Of a stretch of DNA of 30,740 bases, positions 9,624 to 20,179 are shown piece by piece (within the stretch, counting starts at the first letter, position 1; every line of letters begins with the position of its first letter). A model generated the notes under the pieces. That model was not told the DNA's origin. It saw only the letters and a program-made list of their open reading frames with translations, and ran no database searches. Source of the DNA: Phialocephala subalpina. Taxonomy: Eukaryota > Ascomycota > Leotiomycetes > Helotiales > Mollisiaceae. The stretch spans positions 83,508-114,247 of the forward strand of contig FJOG01000072.1 in the NCBI GenBank assembly GCA_900073065.1, read 5' to 3'. The position numbers were made by a program, and so were the translations under genes.

Positions 9624-11650
9624 AAGGTCGAGTCCGAAGCTCTCTTCAGAATCAGTCCGTACATATGACGTAAATACCTAAGTTGGTAACCTATAATATC
9701 CGATTCCGATGACATTACTAGTCTAATGTATTCTGAAGCGCGAAGAAGTCGACTGCTGGTTTGGGCATCAAGCCTTTGTTCCGCCCACCCACTGAAGAGG
9801 CCTGAACCATCCATTTGCAAAGGGAGTAGGGCAACCTTAGGAGTGACTCCATTACTTTTATTGTCTTGGAAGCTCTGCGACTGGTCGTCGAGTTCTCCTA
9901 CAAGATAAGTGTCGAAGTCTTCCGATTCTCTCAAACGTCTGAGCGCTCGAGGGCATTCTTCGTCTTCCATGAAGCCCACAGGTGCCTCCAAAAGACGGCC
10001 CTTCACACTCATCCATCCTGCAATCAATGGTCCAAAGGCATCATCATCTCTGATCGGATGCATGACGACCTCGATGGGTGACACGAGAGGGATATTGTTA
10101 CTTGTGCCATAAACAAACTTGAGACCGCCATCCATCGAAGCCCAATTCCAAGATGGTGCTCTCCATACATCCGAACTTCGGCGACCTGATGAGACTGACC
10201 AGCACAGTTGGGCAACCAGAAAAGATGGAGAATACACTTGCATCATGCCTCCGCCATATTTCATCCCTGTTGACTCGACAAAGCGCTCTGCAACTCCCCC
10301 AATTGCTCGGAGCTTGTCTTTTTCTGGAAATGTGATGGCGAGCGCAGTATAAGATTCCAAAATATTGAGCCATACATCCAGGCGCGAATGCGTACCATCA
10401 GAAGCCGAAAATGGGGGCAAGGGGGGTCGGCGGTACCGACCTTCGCTTGGAACGCCGTCAGGGCAACTTTCTGAAGCTATCGGCACTTCCTGGCATTCCC
10501 AGTATACTTGATCGTGTGCGAAGTGCAACATTCTCCGGCACAGTAAGCGCTCTTGATAGATCCATCCCCGTGAGAACAAAGGATTACGTTCAAAATTGCT
10601 GTCTTGGATCTCCGTGTAGGTGTCCCAGCCCCAATCTCCTTGAACAACCGAATAGACTCGGTATAGAGCTCGTGCGGGTGTTGAGGAAGGTTGCCATATT
10701 ATGATACAAGGCGTCAATAACTTCGTGTTCTGAAGACGTGAAGGGGATAGAAAACATCCTTCGGTGGGGTTTCTTGCATGAGTAGCACCGATATTGATGT
10801 AGCTATTGGTGTAAACAAGTTTCATCTTTACCGCTTCTCGCTGCCAATCTGCCTTTGCTTCAGGACTTTCACCCTGCAGGATACAGAAGCAATCGATCCA
10901 TATATATTGCAGTCCTAGACGACGAACAGTGAGAATAATATCTTGAAAAGACTGTGGAAGCTCGGTAACTAGAAGTCCGGCTCGAAATATTGCTTGATTT
11001 TCGGCATTCAGCACAGTGAATGGCTTTCGACCCCAGCAATAGCTCATTGTTGCATATGGACTTGTGGGTCTCTCCTTGTCGCAGTCTATGAGGCGGATCA
11101 TTTCCCCGGAGACATCTAGCAAGCGCGAAGGGTAGTTGGCAGGGATAACTCGATTTGGGCAGTCTTTGTGCGACTCGGTGCAGTTCTGTAGCCATTTCTT
11201 CGCGAGTTCAGTAACACTATCATGTCCCATAGAGGTCTGCCTTGTTGCTGCGAAGCCCAAGTCCAACAATCCATTTCGGTCTGATACCCCGAGGATGTCG
11301 AAAAGAATGTTGCGTCGGTTTGATTTAGGTCCACAATTTATGACGAGACGGATGACCCCATTTTGTGCGTAAAGGCCAAATACGATATTCAAGTCTTCAG
11401 ATTCCTCTGATGTCCGAAGTACTCCGCCCTTATGATAGGGGATATCTTCGCAATTGACGATAGTGGTGCATATGTAGCATCGAGCATCTACAGATTTCTG
11501 CAAGGTGCTCCAGGATCGATGGAGGATTTTGTGACCAGCCTCATCTCGTGGACCTGAGCCAAACACCACCACAGGCTCATGGTCAAATATCGAGAGGCAG
11601 CTGCCGCAAAGATTTGATCCATAGCCGGGCAACCTTGCTGATCCGGGCAT
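9590..11650 (-). CDS. HET-domain (heterokaryon incompatibility) protein, C-terminus replaced by LTR
   Basis: A single-exon frame of 686 codons starts at ATG 11650. The HET domain spans about residues 199-370: YATMSYCWG (199-207), YIWIDCFCI (249-257) and RGWIYQERLL (361-370). Two CxxC pairs (15/18, 58/61) precede it, as is common in this family. HET proteins act in the cytoplasm in nonself recognition and regulated cell death after hyphal fusion; the specificity of this one is unknown. The retrotransposon entered at codon 675. The last 11 codons and the stop (9590) come from the 3' LTR, and the native 30-residue tail lies 6.4 kb away at 3137-3229. The HET domain itself is intact, so a near-full-length product could still be made, but transcript ending would depend on the LTR. 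Many overlapping short frames here are shadows. Confidence 0.9.
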   Translation of the reverse strand: MPGSARLPGYGSNLCGSCLSIFDHEPVVVFGSGPRDEAGHKILHRSWSTLQKSVDARCYICTTIVNCEDIPYHKGGVLRTSEESEDLNIVFGLYAQNGVIRLVINCGPKSNRRNILFDILGVSDRNGLLDLGFAATRQTSMGHDSVTELAKKWLQNCTESHKDCPNRVIPANYPSRLLDVSGEMIRLIDCDKERPTSPYATMSYCWGRKPFTVLNAENQAIFRAGLLVTELPQSFQDIILTVRRLGLQYIWIDCFCILQGESPEAKADWQREAVKMKLVYTNSYINIGATHARNPTEGCFLSPSRLQNTKLLTPCIIIWQPSSTPARALYRVYSVVQGDWGWDTYTEIQDSNFERNPLFSRGWIYQERLLCRRMLHFAHDQVYWECQEVPIASESCPDGVPSEGRYRRPPLPPFSASDGTHSRLDVWLNILESYTALAITFPEKDKLRAIGGVAERFVESTGMKYGGGMMQVYSPSFLVAQLCWSVSSGRRSSDVWRAPSWNWASMDGGLKFVYGTSNNIPLVSPIEVVMHPIRDDDAFGPLIAGWMSVKGRLLEAPVGFMEDEECPRALRRLRESEDFDTYLVGELDDQSQSFQDNKSNGVTPKVALLPLQMDGSGLFSGWAEQRLDAQTSSRLLRASEYIRLVMSSESDIIGYQLRYLRHMYGLILKRASDSTFVGITRDTYYM
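9624..9628. repeat. Target-site duplication AAGGT, right copy
   Basis: AAGGT immediately follows the 3' LTR and matches 3228-3232. It falls within HET codons 675-676 on the minus strand. Confidence 0.93.
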
Positions 11651-12000
11651 GATTCAGAGAGTTGATCAGGCGTGATGATGCCGTTGCCAGATACCTGCGT
11701 GTTTGACATAAGAATCTCGGTTGCCTGAAGTCATGCAAGCCACATCAAAGGCTGCATTCATTAGTGCACATGACACATCGGAATTGGGCCTGTAGCCAAT
11801 CAGAAAAAGAATACCAAAACACTATAACATCAAAAGCTGACAAAAATGCGAAATAAGATCAGTTATCCACGTTGGAGCGATCGAATTGGTCAATTTCATC
11901 TGGACAGGGGACTTCAACAATCTTGATGCTGTTCCTCGCCTCAATGGCGTACTTGAACATCCCATAAGCGTGTGTAGTATACATCATTGCTTCTCCAAGG
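11651..12000. other. Upstream region of the HET gene
   Basis: No recognisable gene. It should contain the HET promoter. Short open frames on both strands (for example 11488-11709 minus) overlap the HET start and lack motifs. Confidence 0.4.
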
Positions 12001-12045
12001 TCGCAGATACTGAATGGAAGAAGTCGAGCAGGGGAGTTGCGCCGT

Positions 12046-12690
12046 TTATAGGAAGAAGACGGGAAGGCAGAATTGGTTCACTCGGCTAGAAGTTGGAGTT
12101 GATGAACTTGGCAATGGCTGATGATAGAGCCGGTGAACCATCTGTTGCCCCATAATCGGCTCTAATCCTCGGGGTCCAAACCGAGAAATCATGGTGTTAC
12201 TGAAATCTGAGGGCCATATTACTCTGCCTATGGTAAAAGACTTTTGCAGGATGTTATGGATGTCATGGGTCACCACGTCGATGGTCTCAAATTTGTTGGT
12301 GGCTCGTTTTCACCGATGACTGAGTAGTCGTTGAGAGAGCTGATTGATATGTTCTGGGCGAAGTTCTGAGAAGATATTAACAACATGAGTATATCATATG
12401 CGTCCTCGCGATATCCCAGATAAATAGTTGAAGCTACTGATTGTTAGAAAGTGGGGTCTCTCCTTGTTCGAATAGAGGGGGCTTTGACTACAATAAGTCT
12501 CGAGCCATCCTAACAAGTACTTGAAAATACATCCGCAAGCGAACACAAAGAGCCCAAAGAAACACAGCTGGTAAGTCTGGTTGATGTTGAGTAAGTGCCA
12601 GATAAAGCTAATGTCGTTAGAAGAGTGGCGATGAAAATATTGAAGTAGAAGAAATCTTCTTTGGAGTCGCGAGGAGGAGAAGAGAGGGTT
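12046..12690 (-). pseudogene. Unassigned degraded coding remnant with a membrane-like segment
   Basis: On the minus strand, one open stretch (about 12690-12400) contains a very hydrophobic run (about 20 residues, including CFFGLFVFACGCIFKYLL) followed by polar sequence. A second frame (about 12370-12046, one TGA near 12317) reads NIFSELRPEHINQLSQRLL, then TIDVVTHDIHNILQKSF. The spacing suggests a transmembrane anchor plus a soluble domain in one decayed gene. I do not recognise the family. The pyrimidine-rich minus-strand sequence upstream (12700-12910) would suit a 5' leader. Confidence 0.3.
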
Positions 12691-13190
12691 TTGTACGAGT
12701 TGGAAGGGGGGTTGAGCGAGGAGTTATTGTGAGTGAAAATATGAATGAGGGTATTTGAGGAGGAAGGTTGGGTTGTGGGTGTGAGTAGCGAGGGTAGGGA
12801 ATGCAGCCTTAAGGATTAGCGGAGAGTTGCTTGAAGAGTTGGGCCCTCGAGGGAAAGCAGACTGAGTAATTGTCACAAGTAGCGAGCGAGAAAGAAGAAT
12901 TGTCATCTATGTCAGCGAATTTTCTTCTAGTCTCAAGTATTAACCACGCCTTAATATGATGTGATATTTAAAACTCCCTCGCCGGAAGTTCGGCAACTTG
13001 ATTGTCGAAGGCTTGTACACTAGTGATCTTTCCAACAAATTACAAATAAATAATCCGTGACTTACAGAGTGCATTGATTCCTCGGACAGCAAGAAGCAGA
13101 CCGCGCAAAAGCCCACCGCTCAGTTTTACATACAAAACAGTTGATCCGGGTGCTCCTTGAATACACAAGTGGATCCTCGGTTGACTGATA

Positions 13191-14592
13191 CTACTTGACG
13201 TCGCTGTTCGCCTGGATACCTTGACCCGATTGGAAAACCCTTTCCTGGCTTTGTATGCTGCCCAACTCCATAAAATCATTCTGCCTCCAAACCTTACTAG
13301 ACAACGTGCTGTTCCCGACTCTAGAATTTGTGCCGAGCATGTAGTCGGAATGAGGCTGCTGGGAGTGGATATAGTGAGATGGCTTGATCCATTTTGAAGG
13401 GGAAAAGAGAGGCCGTATGGGACTGATGTTGACAGCAAAAATGGCGATGAACTTAATAACTATTAGTTTTCCTAACAGACAAAATAGAGAAACAAGGTAA
13501 AGCGCCTTACGCTCTCTCTTACTGCCCAGAGGACCGCCTGCGGAAGATAATCCATGCCTTTAAGAGTAAAGTATAGTCTTAAAATAGCTGCGGTAGTAAC
13601 AATCCCCCCGGAAGCTAGCATGCCTCCAATCATAAGTTTCCTGAATTATCCGTTAGTAATATTAAACAGAAAGGGTAGAAAGGGAGAGAAAGAAGTTTAT
13701 ACTTTGTCATGGGAAGCCTCAAACCCCGCATAAGCGTAAAAACGAGACCGATAAGAATTAAGTCAGTTCTGTGAATTCTTAGTAGGTATAGAGCACATCT
13801 GTATAGATTGGGCCCGTACAATATATCTCCTATCGAAATAACCCATTGAGCCTCTACGGAACCCCTGCACTGTGCTAAATATTATTAATACTATTGCTTT
13901 ACAATAAGTTGACTTAACTTACGGCCAGGATCAGGATACACTTGAAACCGGTTTGTAAACGGTAGACACGGAAGAATAAAAGCGAGCAAGCTTCCGAGAA
14001 GGAATAGTGCAGCAATTCCAGCATTCCATAACACAACAATACGCTGCCGTAGCCCTAAGCTAACAATCGAAGGGTTAGGTAAAATCGGAGAAGCGATAAA
14101 TAACAAGACTTACGTAATACGCAAAAAGAAGAATATCAGGCAAGCCTTCAGAGAATATATCAGAAAGATATAAGCGAAGAAAGAAGTGGTGGCAATTTTG
14201 GATCCGGTCGACATTCTGTCAATCATAGCCTGAGGGAGAGCCGCCCGGTCGGCTTCAGTCAAGCCAACATTGCTACCAAAGCGACCTTGTAGGGAGTCAT
14301 TTAGAGAACAAAACCAAGACACACAAGGCCCTCACCGACTAGGTCTATCATCGAGACCTCCAGAGTAAAAAGTAACTAGGAAGGCTATTAGCGATATCGA
14401 TATACAGGGGAATCGCAAAATATTTCAATAATATCAAGCCGGGATGTATACCAGACACAGAAAGGCCATTGCATCATCGTACTGCATTTGATAGAAGCCA
14501 ACAACTTTCCATCGAGCGAAAAATCGGAGGAAGAGGACGGCGGTACCGAGCGAATATAGGGTCCAGATTTCGATCGTGAAAGCGTTTGGCAT
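13191..14592 (-). CDS. SAT4/fungal-rhodopsin-like integral membrane protein (333 aa, 8 exons)
   Basis: Eight exons join in phase to 1,002 nt: 14592-14452, 14375-14336, 14285-14114, 14059-13923, 13874-13820, 13768-13703, 13640-13511 and 13451-13191. All seven introns are GT-AG and 48-76 nt; several have CTAAY-type branch sites. The product is a predicted seven-TM protein of the fungal SAT4/rhodopsin-like domain family. TM1 is about 6-25 and TM2 about 40-60. The family landmarks GSNVGLT (64-70), SLKACLIFFFLRIT (105-118), CLPF (149-152), DILTDLILIG (180-189), LRLPMTKK (198-205) and VRESF (244-248) are present. The polar C-terminal tail runs from about 264 to 333. The loops and tail would lie at the membrane faces. 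Substrate or ligand is unknown; some relatives sit in secondary-metabolite clusters. No frame break is seen. The exon model is mine and untested. Confidence 0.87.
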
Positions 14593-16491
14593 CTTGCTAC
14601 TGAACTTAACGAATACAAAAGCTAAAGAGCAAGGGCGGGTAAAGATCGGATGGTGGGGTGGGGTGCGAACAATGGGATGGAAAAGAAGACGATATCAAAT
14701 AATAAGCCTAGCTGCGATCTGGGGGCCGACTTTGATATCAATGGAAGGGTAAGTGGTCTTGTTAAACGCTTCGACCTATGGCGGACCGCACATACCCCTT
14801 TCCACCATCGATTTGCGCAAAGAATTAAGAATGATAATGCCAAGGAGAGATGTGTGTAACCGACCAACACTACTCTGCAGTGTGATGCGTGGCGTAAATC
14901 AGCAGCCGACTACCCCAGTATTGTCTCAAGTAGTGGCTGAGGAGTTCCTGTGTCAAACCAGTTATATGTCTCAAAACTGACCGGGGCAGCGTCCCGGCTC
15001 CGGAGCCTGCCGAGACGGCTGTTCGTGCGGCACATCCACCCGAGAGAGATTTTTGCAACAACTCTTGAGATAACTTGAATTCAAAGCCACTTGTTATTTT
15101 CCCTCCAGCGCTAGGCTCCCCTCGCTAGGCCAGAGTATTGTTGCTCGAGTATAGGTCCACTTCTTGCCCGAAGTGGAAGAATTGAATTCGAATAAGAAAA
15201 GAGACTCGCGACTCCACGAAGTGGGATCGACTACTGCCACTAACCTACCTCAACGCGAAAGCTTAAAGGGGGGATATGATCGCCGATCTTCCCGATCGTG
15301 AGTCAATGCAACACTGTTAAGAAAAGCCACATGTATCGGTTCGGGATTCACATATGGTAAGGCAATTCCCGTAAAAGGCGTTAGAACAAGCCGCGAAAGC
15401 CAACAATGATACTTGTATGGACGCCGCGAGAAAACGGGGATCCCGCTGAGGATTATGGCTTTTCGCATGTGCTCGCCCCTGGTATCGAAGTTTCTCATTC
15501 CCCGCATTTGGATTCTAGGCGTCTCCGAAGTTGAAAATTATTGTGCTTTCATACATCTGAGTTCCATTTCTTGTTGAAGGATTATGGAAGCCTGGAGGCT
15601 AGAACGAATATGTGGAACGAGTTATACCTTTAACCTAAACTTGTTTAGGGAAAGGATATCCTACGAGGGGAAAAAATATTACAGAGTGAGATGTTTTTGC
15701 ACGTGATGCATTAACTGCATTCAGGTAGGAACCTTAAGCCTGGGATTCAAGGCAATCAAATAGGTGGGAGGTGCGGGAAGGACCCCCGCTCGCCATCTTC
15801 GGTGGCGATACGGAGTATTCTCAATCTGAGGGTCAAAGGCAGTGCACGGGACGTGTCCCATCACAAGTATATGAGTGAGTCATGTGCATCTTGCACGTGA
15901 CAATTCAGTAGGGTTGGTGTTACAGTGACGATGGGCTTACCCACACTTTCACGCACATGAGTGAGGGGTAATGGTGGGGAAGGCATCATCAGCGGAGACT
16001 TGATTTCAGATCGACCTAGGTTCTCCACATTCTGAATTCGGCATAGTGTGTCAACAAACTACCCACATACACGCGAGTCCCACAATCATCATAGAGTAGT
16101 ATCTTGCATTGGGCCCCGTAAGATGAACGTCCCGCTTTCAGAGGTCAGGGCTCAGAGGAACACGATTATACAGTAGTGCGAATGAAAGGCTGGCTTGTGG
16201 CTGCTTTGGTTAGTGATCACCCCGTAGATGCCATGTGCCGAATGCTCATTTTGCTGGGCCCGCATTCTCCACATTCAATTCTCTGCCATGTCTAATTTCC
16301 CCGGTTGATCACAACAAATTTTCTCTCTTTCCTATGGGGGCAATCTAGGGTATTTGCTAGGCCTCGCAGTGTGCTACTGCATTGAGGACCTGCAAGCGCG
16401 TGCATGTGATAGGTCACTACCCTACACCTATTCAACTCTCCTCTTTACTCTATTTATTTCGAGCAATATTTGACTCGTTCTCCGCAACTCA
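14593..16491. other. 1.9-kb intergenic region between SAT4-like gene and P450
   Basis: No gene recognised. A short hairpin lies near 15156-15178 (TCCACTT / AAGTGGA). The small frames 14650-15061 and 15250-15507 have no motifs. It should hold both divergent promoters, including two identical E-box decamers. Confidence 0.45.
15697..15900. promoter_or_regulatory. Two identical E-box decamers TTGCACGTGA
   Basis: TTGCACGTGA occurs at 15697-15706 and again at 15891-15900, about 850 and 650 bp upstream of the P450 ATG. The core CACGTG is the binding palindrome of bHLH factors. No match to the cluster's own C2H2 regulator can be claimed. Confidence 0.3.
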
Positions 16492-16551
16492 ATGAAATTC
16501 CGCGCATTGCATTCTCCTGACACAAAAAGCACTCCGAAATATTTCCTCAAA

Positions 16552-18411
16552 ATGCTTATAGATGGCATTTTCGCGAGGCCGATGGCTCTTTCCGTCGTCA
16601 GCTCTGTCATACTTCTTGCGGGGTTCATCGTATTCCTTTCGAAATACTTCTTTGCAAGTCGCCGACCCAAGAATTTCCCTCCCGGACCTCCGACGGTTCC
16701 ATTTCTTGGAAATGTAACTCAGCTACCAATCGCAAAATCATTTCTGAAGTATGGTGATATCCACTTCGTGTTTCAATGCAAGCGCCGCTGACAATTACCA
16801 GATTCCACGAATGGGGCAAGGAATACGGCTCAATCATTGGCTTGAAGCTGGGTCCTCAGAATGTCGTGATCTTGAATAGCTCCAAGCATGTAAAGGCGTA
16901 AGCTCATACACGGTTGTGCCGAAACGATTTTTCAATAGCTGATGTTGTGCAGACTATTTGATAAGAAAGGGTCCTTATACTCAAGTCGCCCACACAGCTA
17001 CATCGGCAATGATCTTGTCTGCCCAAATGACACGCACATCTTGCTCCTTCCATACGGGGACGCATGGCGACAACAGCGCAAGATAGTGCAATCCCTCTTA
17101 AACGTGATTGCGGTGGACAAACTCCTTCCCATTCAGAATGCTGAAGGAACACAAACCATGTTCCAGCTTATGCAAGACCCCGAGGGTTATTACGATCACA
17201 TCCGTCGGTACTCCACTGCTGTGATCCTCGCTTCTGTCTTCGGACAACGTGGAGCGCGATTCGAATCCCCGAAAGTACAAGCTCTGTATCATGCCCAAGA
17301 TCAATTCACCGCAATCCTGGAGCAGGGGGCAACTCCTCCGGTAGATGCATTCCCGTTTCTAAAGATGTTGCCAGAGTTCATGTGCGAGTGGAAGACCAGG
17401 GCTAGGGCTATTCGCCGTGAACAAAGAGCGCTATATTTCTCTCTTCTAGAGGAAACTAGGGATCTAATGTCAAAAGCCAATGGCCCTAATTGTTTCATGA
17501 AACTCCTGTTAAAAGACCAAGAGAAGAAAGAATTGGATGATGAGCATATCGCGTATCTTGGAGGAATTCTGGTTACTCTAAGCCCTTCAGACTTGAAAAC
17601 TCTCAACTGACGTATCCAGATGGAAGCTGGATCTGATACGACTGCTTCAACGCTCTTCTCGTTTATTTTGGCCATGATCAAGTATCCCGAGGAGATGAAA
17701 AAAGCACAAAGAGAAGTTGATCAAGTATGCGGCTCATCAAGGTCTCCAACATCGGATGACATCGATAATTTGCCATTCCTGAGAGCGTGTATGAATGAGG
17801 TATGTACTTCATCGAGACATCTCAAGCGACGATTTAATTTATCTTCAAGACACTTCGATGGCGCCCTGTTGCGGCTGGTGGTATTCCCCACGTGCTGACC
17901 CAAGACGACCACTACGAAGGCTATTTTCTGCCCAAAGGCACCATACTCTTTGCCAACACTTGGTCCATTCACAGAGATGAAACTGAGTACAGAGATCCAG
18001 AGAGTTTTATACCTGATCGTTTCATGAACAATAAATTCGGCACATTGGATGACATTGCGGACGGTTCCGAGGACCATCGCAGGGTCACGTATGGTTTTGG
18101 GGCAGGGAGACGTGTCTGTCCTGGCCAGCGGCTTGCTGAGAACTCCTTGGTAGCCGTTCCTGATTTTATTAGAGAGAATTTTGCTGATTATGGTGTAGAT
18201 GGTGAATATAGCTAAGTTGGCATGGGGATTTAACATCGCCGCTGGTTCGACAGAAGTGGATTCTGATATCAATACAGCGTATACGGATGGATTTTTGACC
18301 GCACCCAAGAAGTTTCCCGTCACATTCAAGCCAAGGTCCGAAGAACATGCAAAGGTTATCTTGCAAGAGTTTGAGGGAGCAAAGACATTCTTTGCACAGT
18401 ACGAGAATTAA
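16552..18411 (+). CDS. Cytochrome P450 monooxygenase (OrdA-like), intact
   Basis: Six exons join in phase: 16552-16748, 16802-16897, 16953-17571, 17620-17799, 17850-18149 and 18199-18411. Introns are 48-55 nt, GT-AG. The product is 534 aa from ATG 16552 (A at -3, just before the membrane anchor) or 554 aa from the in-frame ATG 16492. An N-terminal ER anchor (about 10-32) is followed by the hinge FPPGPP (42-47). The I-helix is AGSDTT (307-312), ExxR is ETLR (364-367), then PDRF, and the haem loop is FGAGRRVCPG (447-456, Cys454). It would hydroxylate an unknown substrate at the ER with a P450 reductase. The sequence recalls fungal P450s annotated as O-methylsterigmatocystin oxidoreductase-like. 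It is the only unbroken catalytic gene of the 16.5-22 kb group. Confidence 0.93.
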
Positions 18412-18713
18412 CCTATCTATCTTCGAGTTTTAATACTATCTCGATATGCTAAAATCTCAACCGCTCCTTACATTCACTATTGCTATGTTTTGAGTTGTCT
18501 CATTCCTTAAAAGCTTATGCATAGCGAAAGCTGGAATTCAAGCGAGATACGGAAAATATCCGAGGCCGAACATTGGAAACGATAATTTAAATCAGATTGT
18601 AGGAGGAAGGTCAAGAGACTTTGTCTAGAGTGTATGATGGATTATCTATTGACATCCCGGAGCCCAAATCGTGTTATTATATCAAATGTGGTATAATAGT
18701 CGCATCAAACAGT
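18412..18713. other. Gap between P450 and truncated FAD monooxygenase
   Basis: 302 bp of convergent 3' flank. It contains neither the missing C-terminal half of the FAD monooxygenase nor any other coding sequence that I can see, so that half has been deleted rather than shifted out of frame. Confidence 0.5.
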
Positions 18714-19653
18714 TTAAGAAAAAGGGCCGCTTACCATTCGCACCAAGTCGTTGATACGAAGTGGCCGAGAAGAGACGAAATCGAAATCTCGCGGGAAGAA
18801 TAGACCATAGACTTCTTCAGGCGAGTATCCCAAATTCCACGGAGGGAATTCGGGGTGCGTTTTAGGTGTCGGCAAAGCCAGATACCAGTTCAAAGCCACC
18901 CACACTGCTTCATACTGAAATCTGAAGAACCATCAGTGAGCGAACATGGACGAAGAACGTACAAAGACTGACTTTAAGCTTTTTTCCATCAGTACACCCT
19001 TGGCTTCAAGGTAGTTCTTTCTTACGAATCCCGTCTTGCCATCCGCACCGACCAGGAACTTGGCTCGTATCCTATGCATCTTTGCATCCGCGATTTGATA
19101 AGTGACGTGCACATTCTCGTCGTCCTCGCTGACCTTGGTCATAGTGGCTCCTCCTCGTAATTCACCATACTTCTTATCCATGGCGTCTCGCGAATGCTTC
19201 TCTAGCTGAGGTTGCTTGTGTGACATGAATCCAACGTGTCCTGTACCGCCAGCGATCTGCCGCTTGCTAAGATGTGAACAGTGCTGACTATAATCGCTAC
19301 TTACAGTATTGTTATCAATTTGTAAGAACGGATTCACGTGAAGGCCTCGCCCGCCGTCTATGAAGCGGAACATGCCCATAGCTGAGTTGAAGATCGGCAC
19401 CCACAGGAGTTACATACAACAAGCTTCGCAAGTTACCTTTTCCAACATCTGTAAATAATTGCTCATATTTGCCCACACCCTGCACAATACGAATCCCATC
19501 TTCATCTAAAGCGATTCCTCTTGGATCGCTCGTGATGCTATCTTCTCGCTCCAGCACCAAATGCCTGATCCCCAGACGACTCAAATTTGCCGAGAGTGAA
19601 GCGCCAGTCGGACCGCAGCCACAGATAACAATATCAAAGTATTCCTCGTTCAT
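18714..19653 (-). pseudogene. FAD-dependent phenol-type (MhpA-like) monooxygenase, C-terminal half missing
   Basis: Four exons join in phase from ATG 19653: 19653-19437, 19381-19305, 19256-18973 and 18921-18714. Introns are 48-55 nt, GT-AG. The 261-aa product has the FAD dinucleotide fold with GCGPTG (12-17), the family stretch GGTGHVGFMSHKQP (101-114) and the NAD(P)H/FAD 'DG' motif GADG (168-171). It then keeps VALNW and TPKTHPEFPPWNLGYSPEEVY. After about residue 243 (FDFVSS) homology stops and TAA follows at 18714. Family members run to about 550-600 aa and need the later GDAAH FAD motif and the thioredoxin-like tail, both absent. Intact relatives hydroxylate phenols or resorcinols ortho to OH before ring cleavage. 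This copy should be inactive. Confidence 0.85.
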
Positions 19654-19699
19654 CGTAACTGTTATTGTGGACCAGCGTTATTTTGACTTCGCAGGGAAA

Positions 19700-20179
19700 T
19701 GAATTTGCATATGTAGCATGAAAGAACCTCAAGCACTGCTCAATGTGATCCGCCGGAATATAGTTACAAGATGAGGAATGCTTGTGCTGAACAATATGCC
19801 TGTGACCGCATTCACAGACCTTGCGTTTTAACGAGGTAGCACAACTGTGGCAAGACAATGTTCAAATTCTAAGAATCCGTCGTGGGGTGATACATGGAGA
19901 AGGAAGATTTATTTCCGCGCACACGGGACAATGCCCAAGTTGCCAGACCTCGGTCTGCCATACGTGCTGCAAGCCAGTATAGCCCACAGAGTCAAGGATA
20001 TGCTTGCTGTAGAGGTGTGGGATGTGTGATTTTCCACGCCAAACTGGTCGTACACAAGTGGTAAAAACGGGCTTCTGCATGTCGCAATTTATGCAAATGA
20101 CCTGAGGCGCATCGGGGCGTCCGAATGGCAGATCTGCGGGTGCAGGAATTGTTAATGAGGATGCCCGAAGAATCCTCAC
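19700..20179 (-). pseudogene. Cys-rich open region, possible zinc-ribbon protein remnant
   Basis: The minus-strand frame from 20179 to about 19700 contains CINCDMQ, CPVCAEI, CHSCAT and CECGHRH, a series of CxxC-type knuckles, broken once by TGA near 19860. Such spacing suggests a zinc-binding protein. Upstream minus-strand sequence to 20471 is open in another frame without clear motifs. I cannot name a family. Its placement between two genes of the decayed cluster may be accidental. Confidence 0.3.

Noticed and set aside
9726..11709. Many 60-108-codon frames on both strands over the HET gene
   Set aside because: All overlap the 686-codon HET frame and have no motifs of their own.
14388..14870. 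76- and 82-codon minus-strand frames near the SAT4-like gene start
   Set aside because: The first is an out-of-frame shadow of exon 1, and the second lies upstream without motifs.
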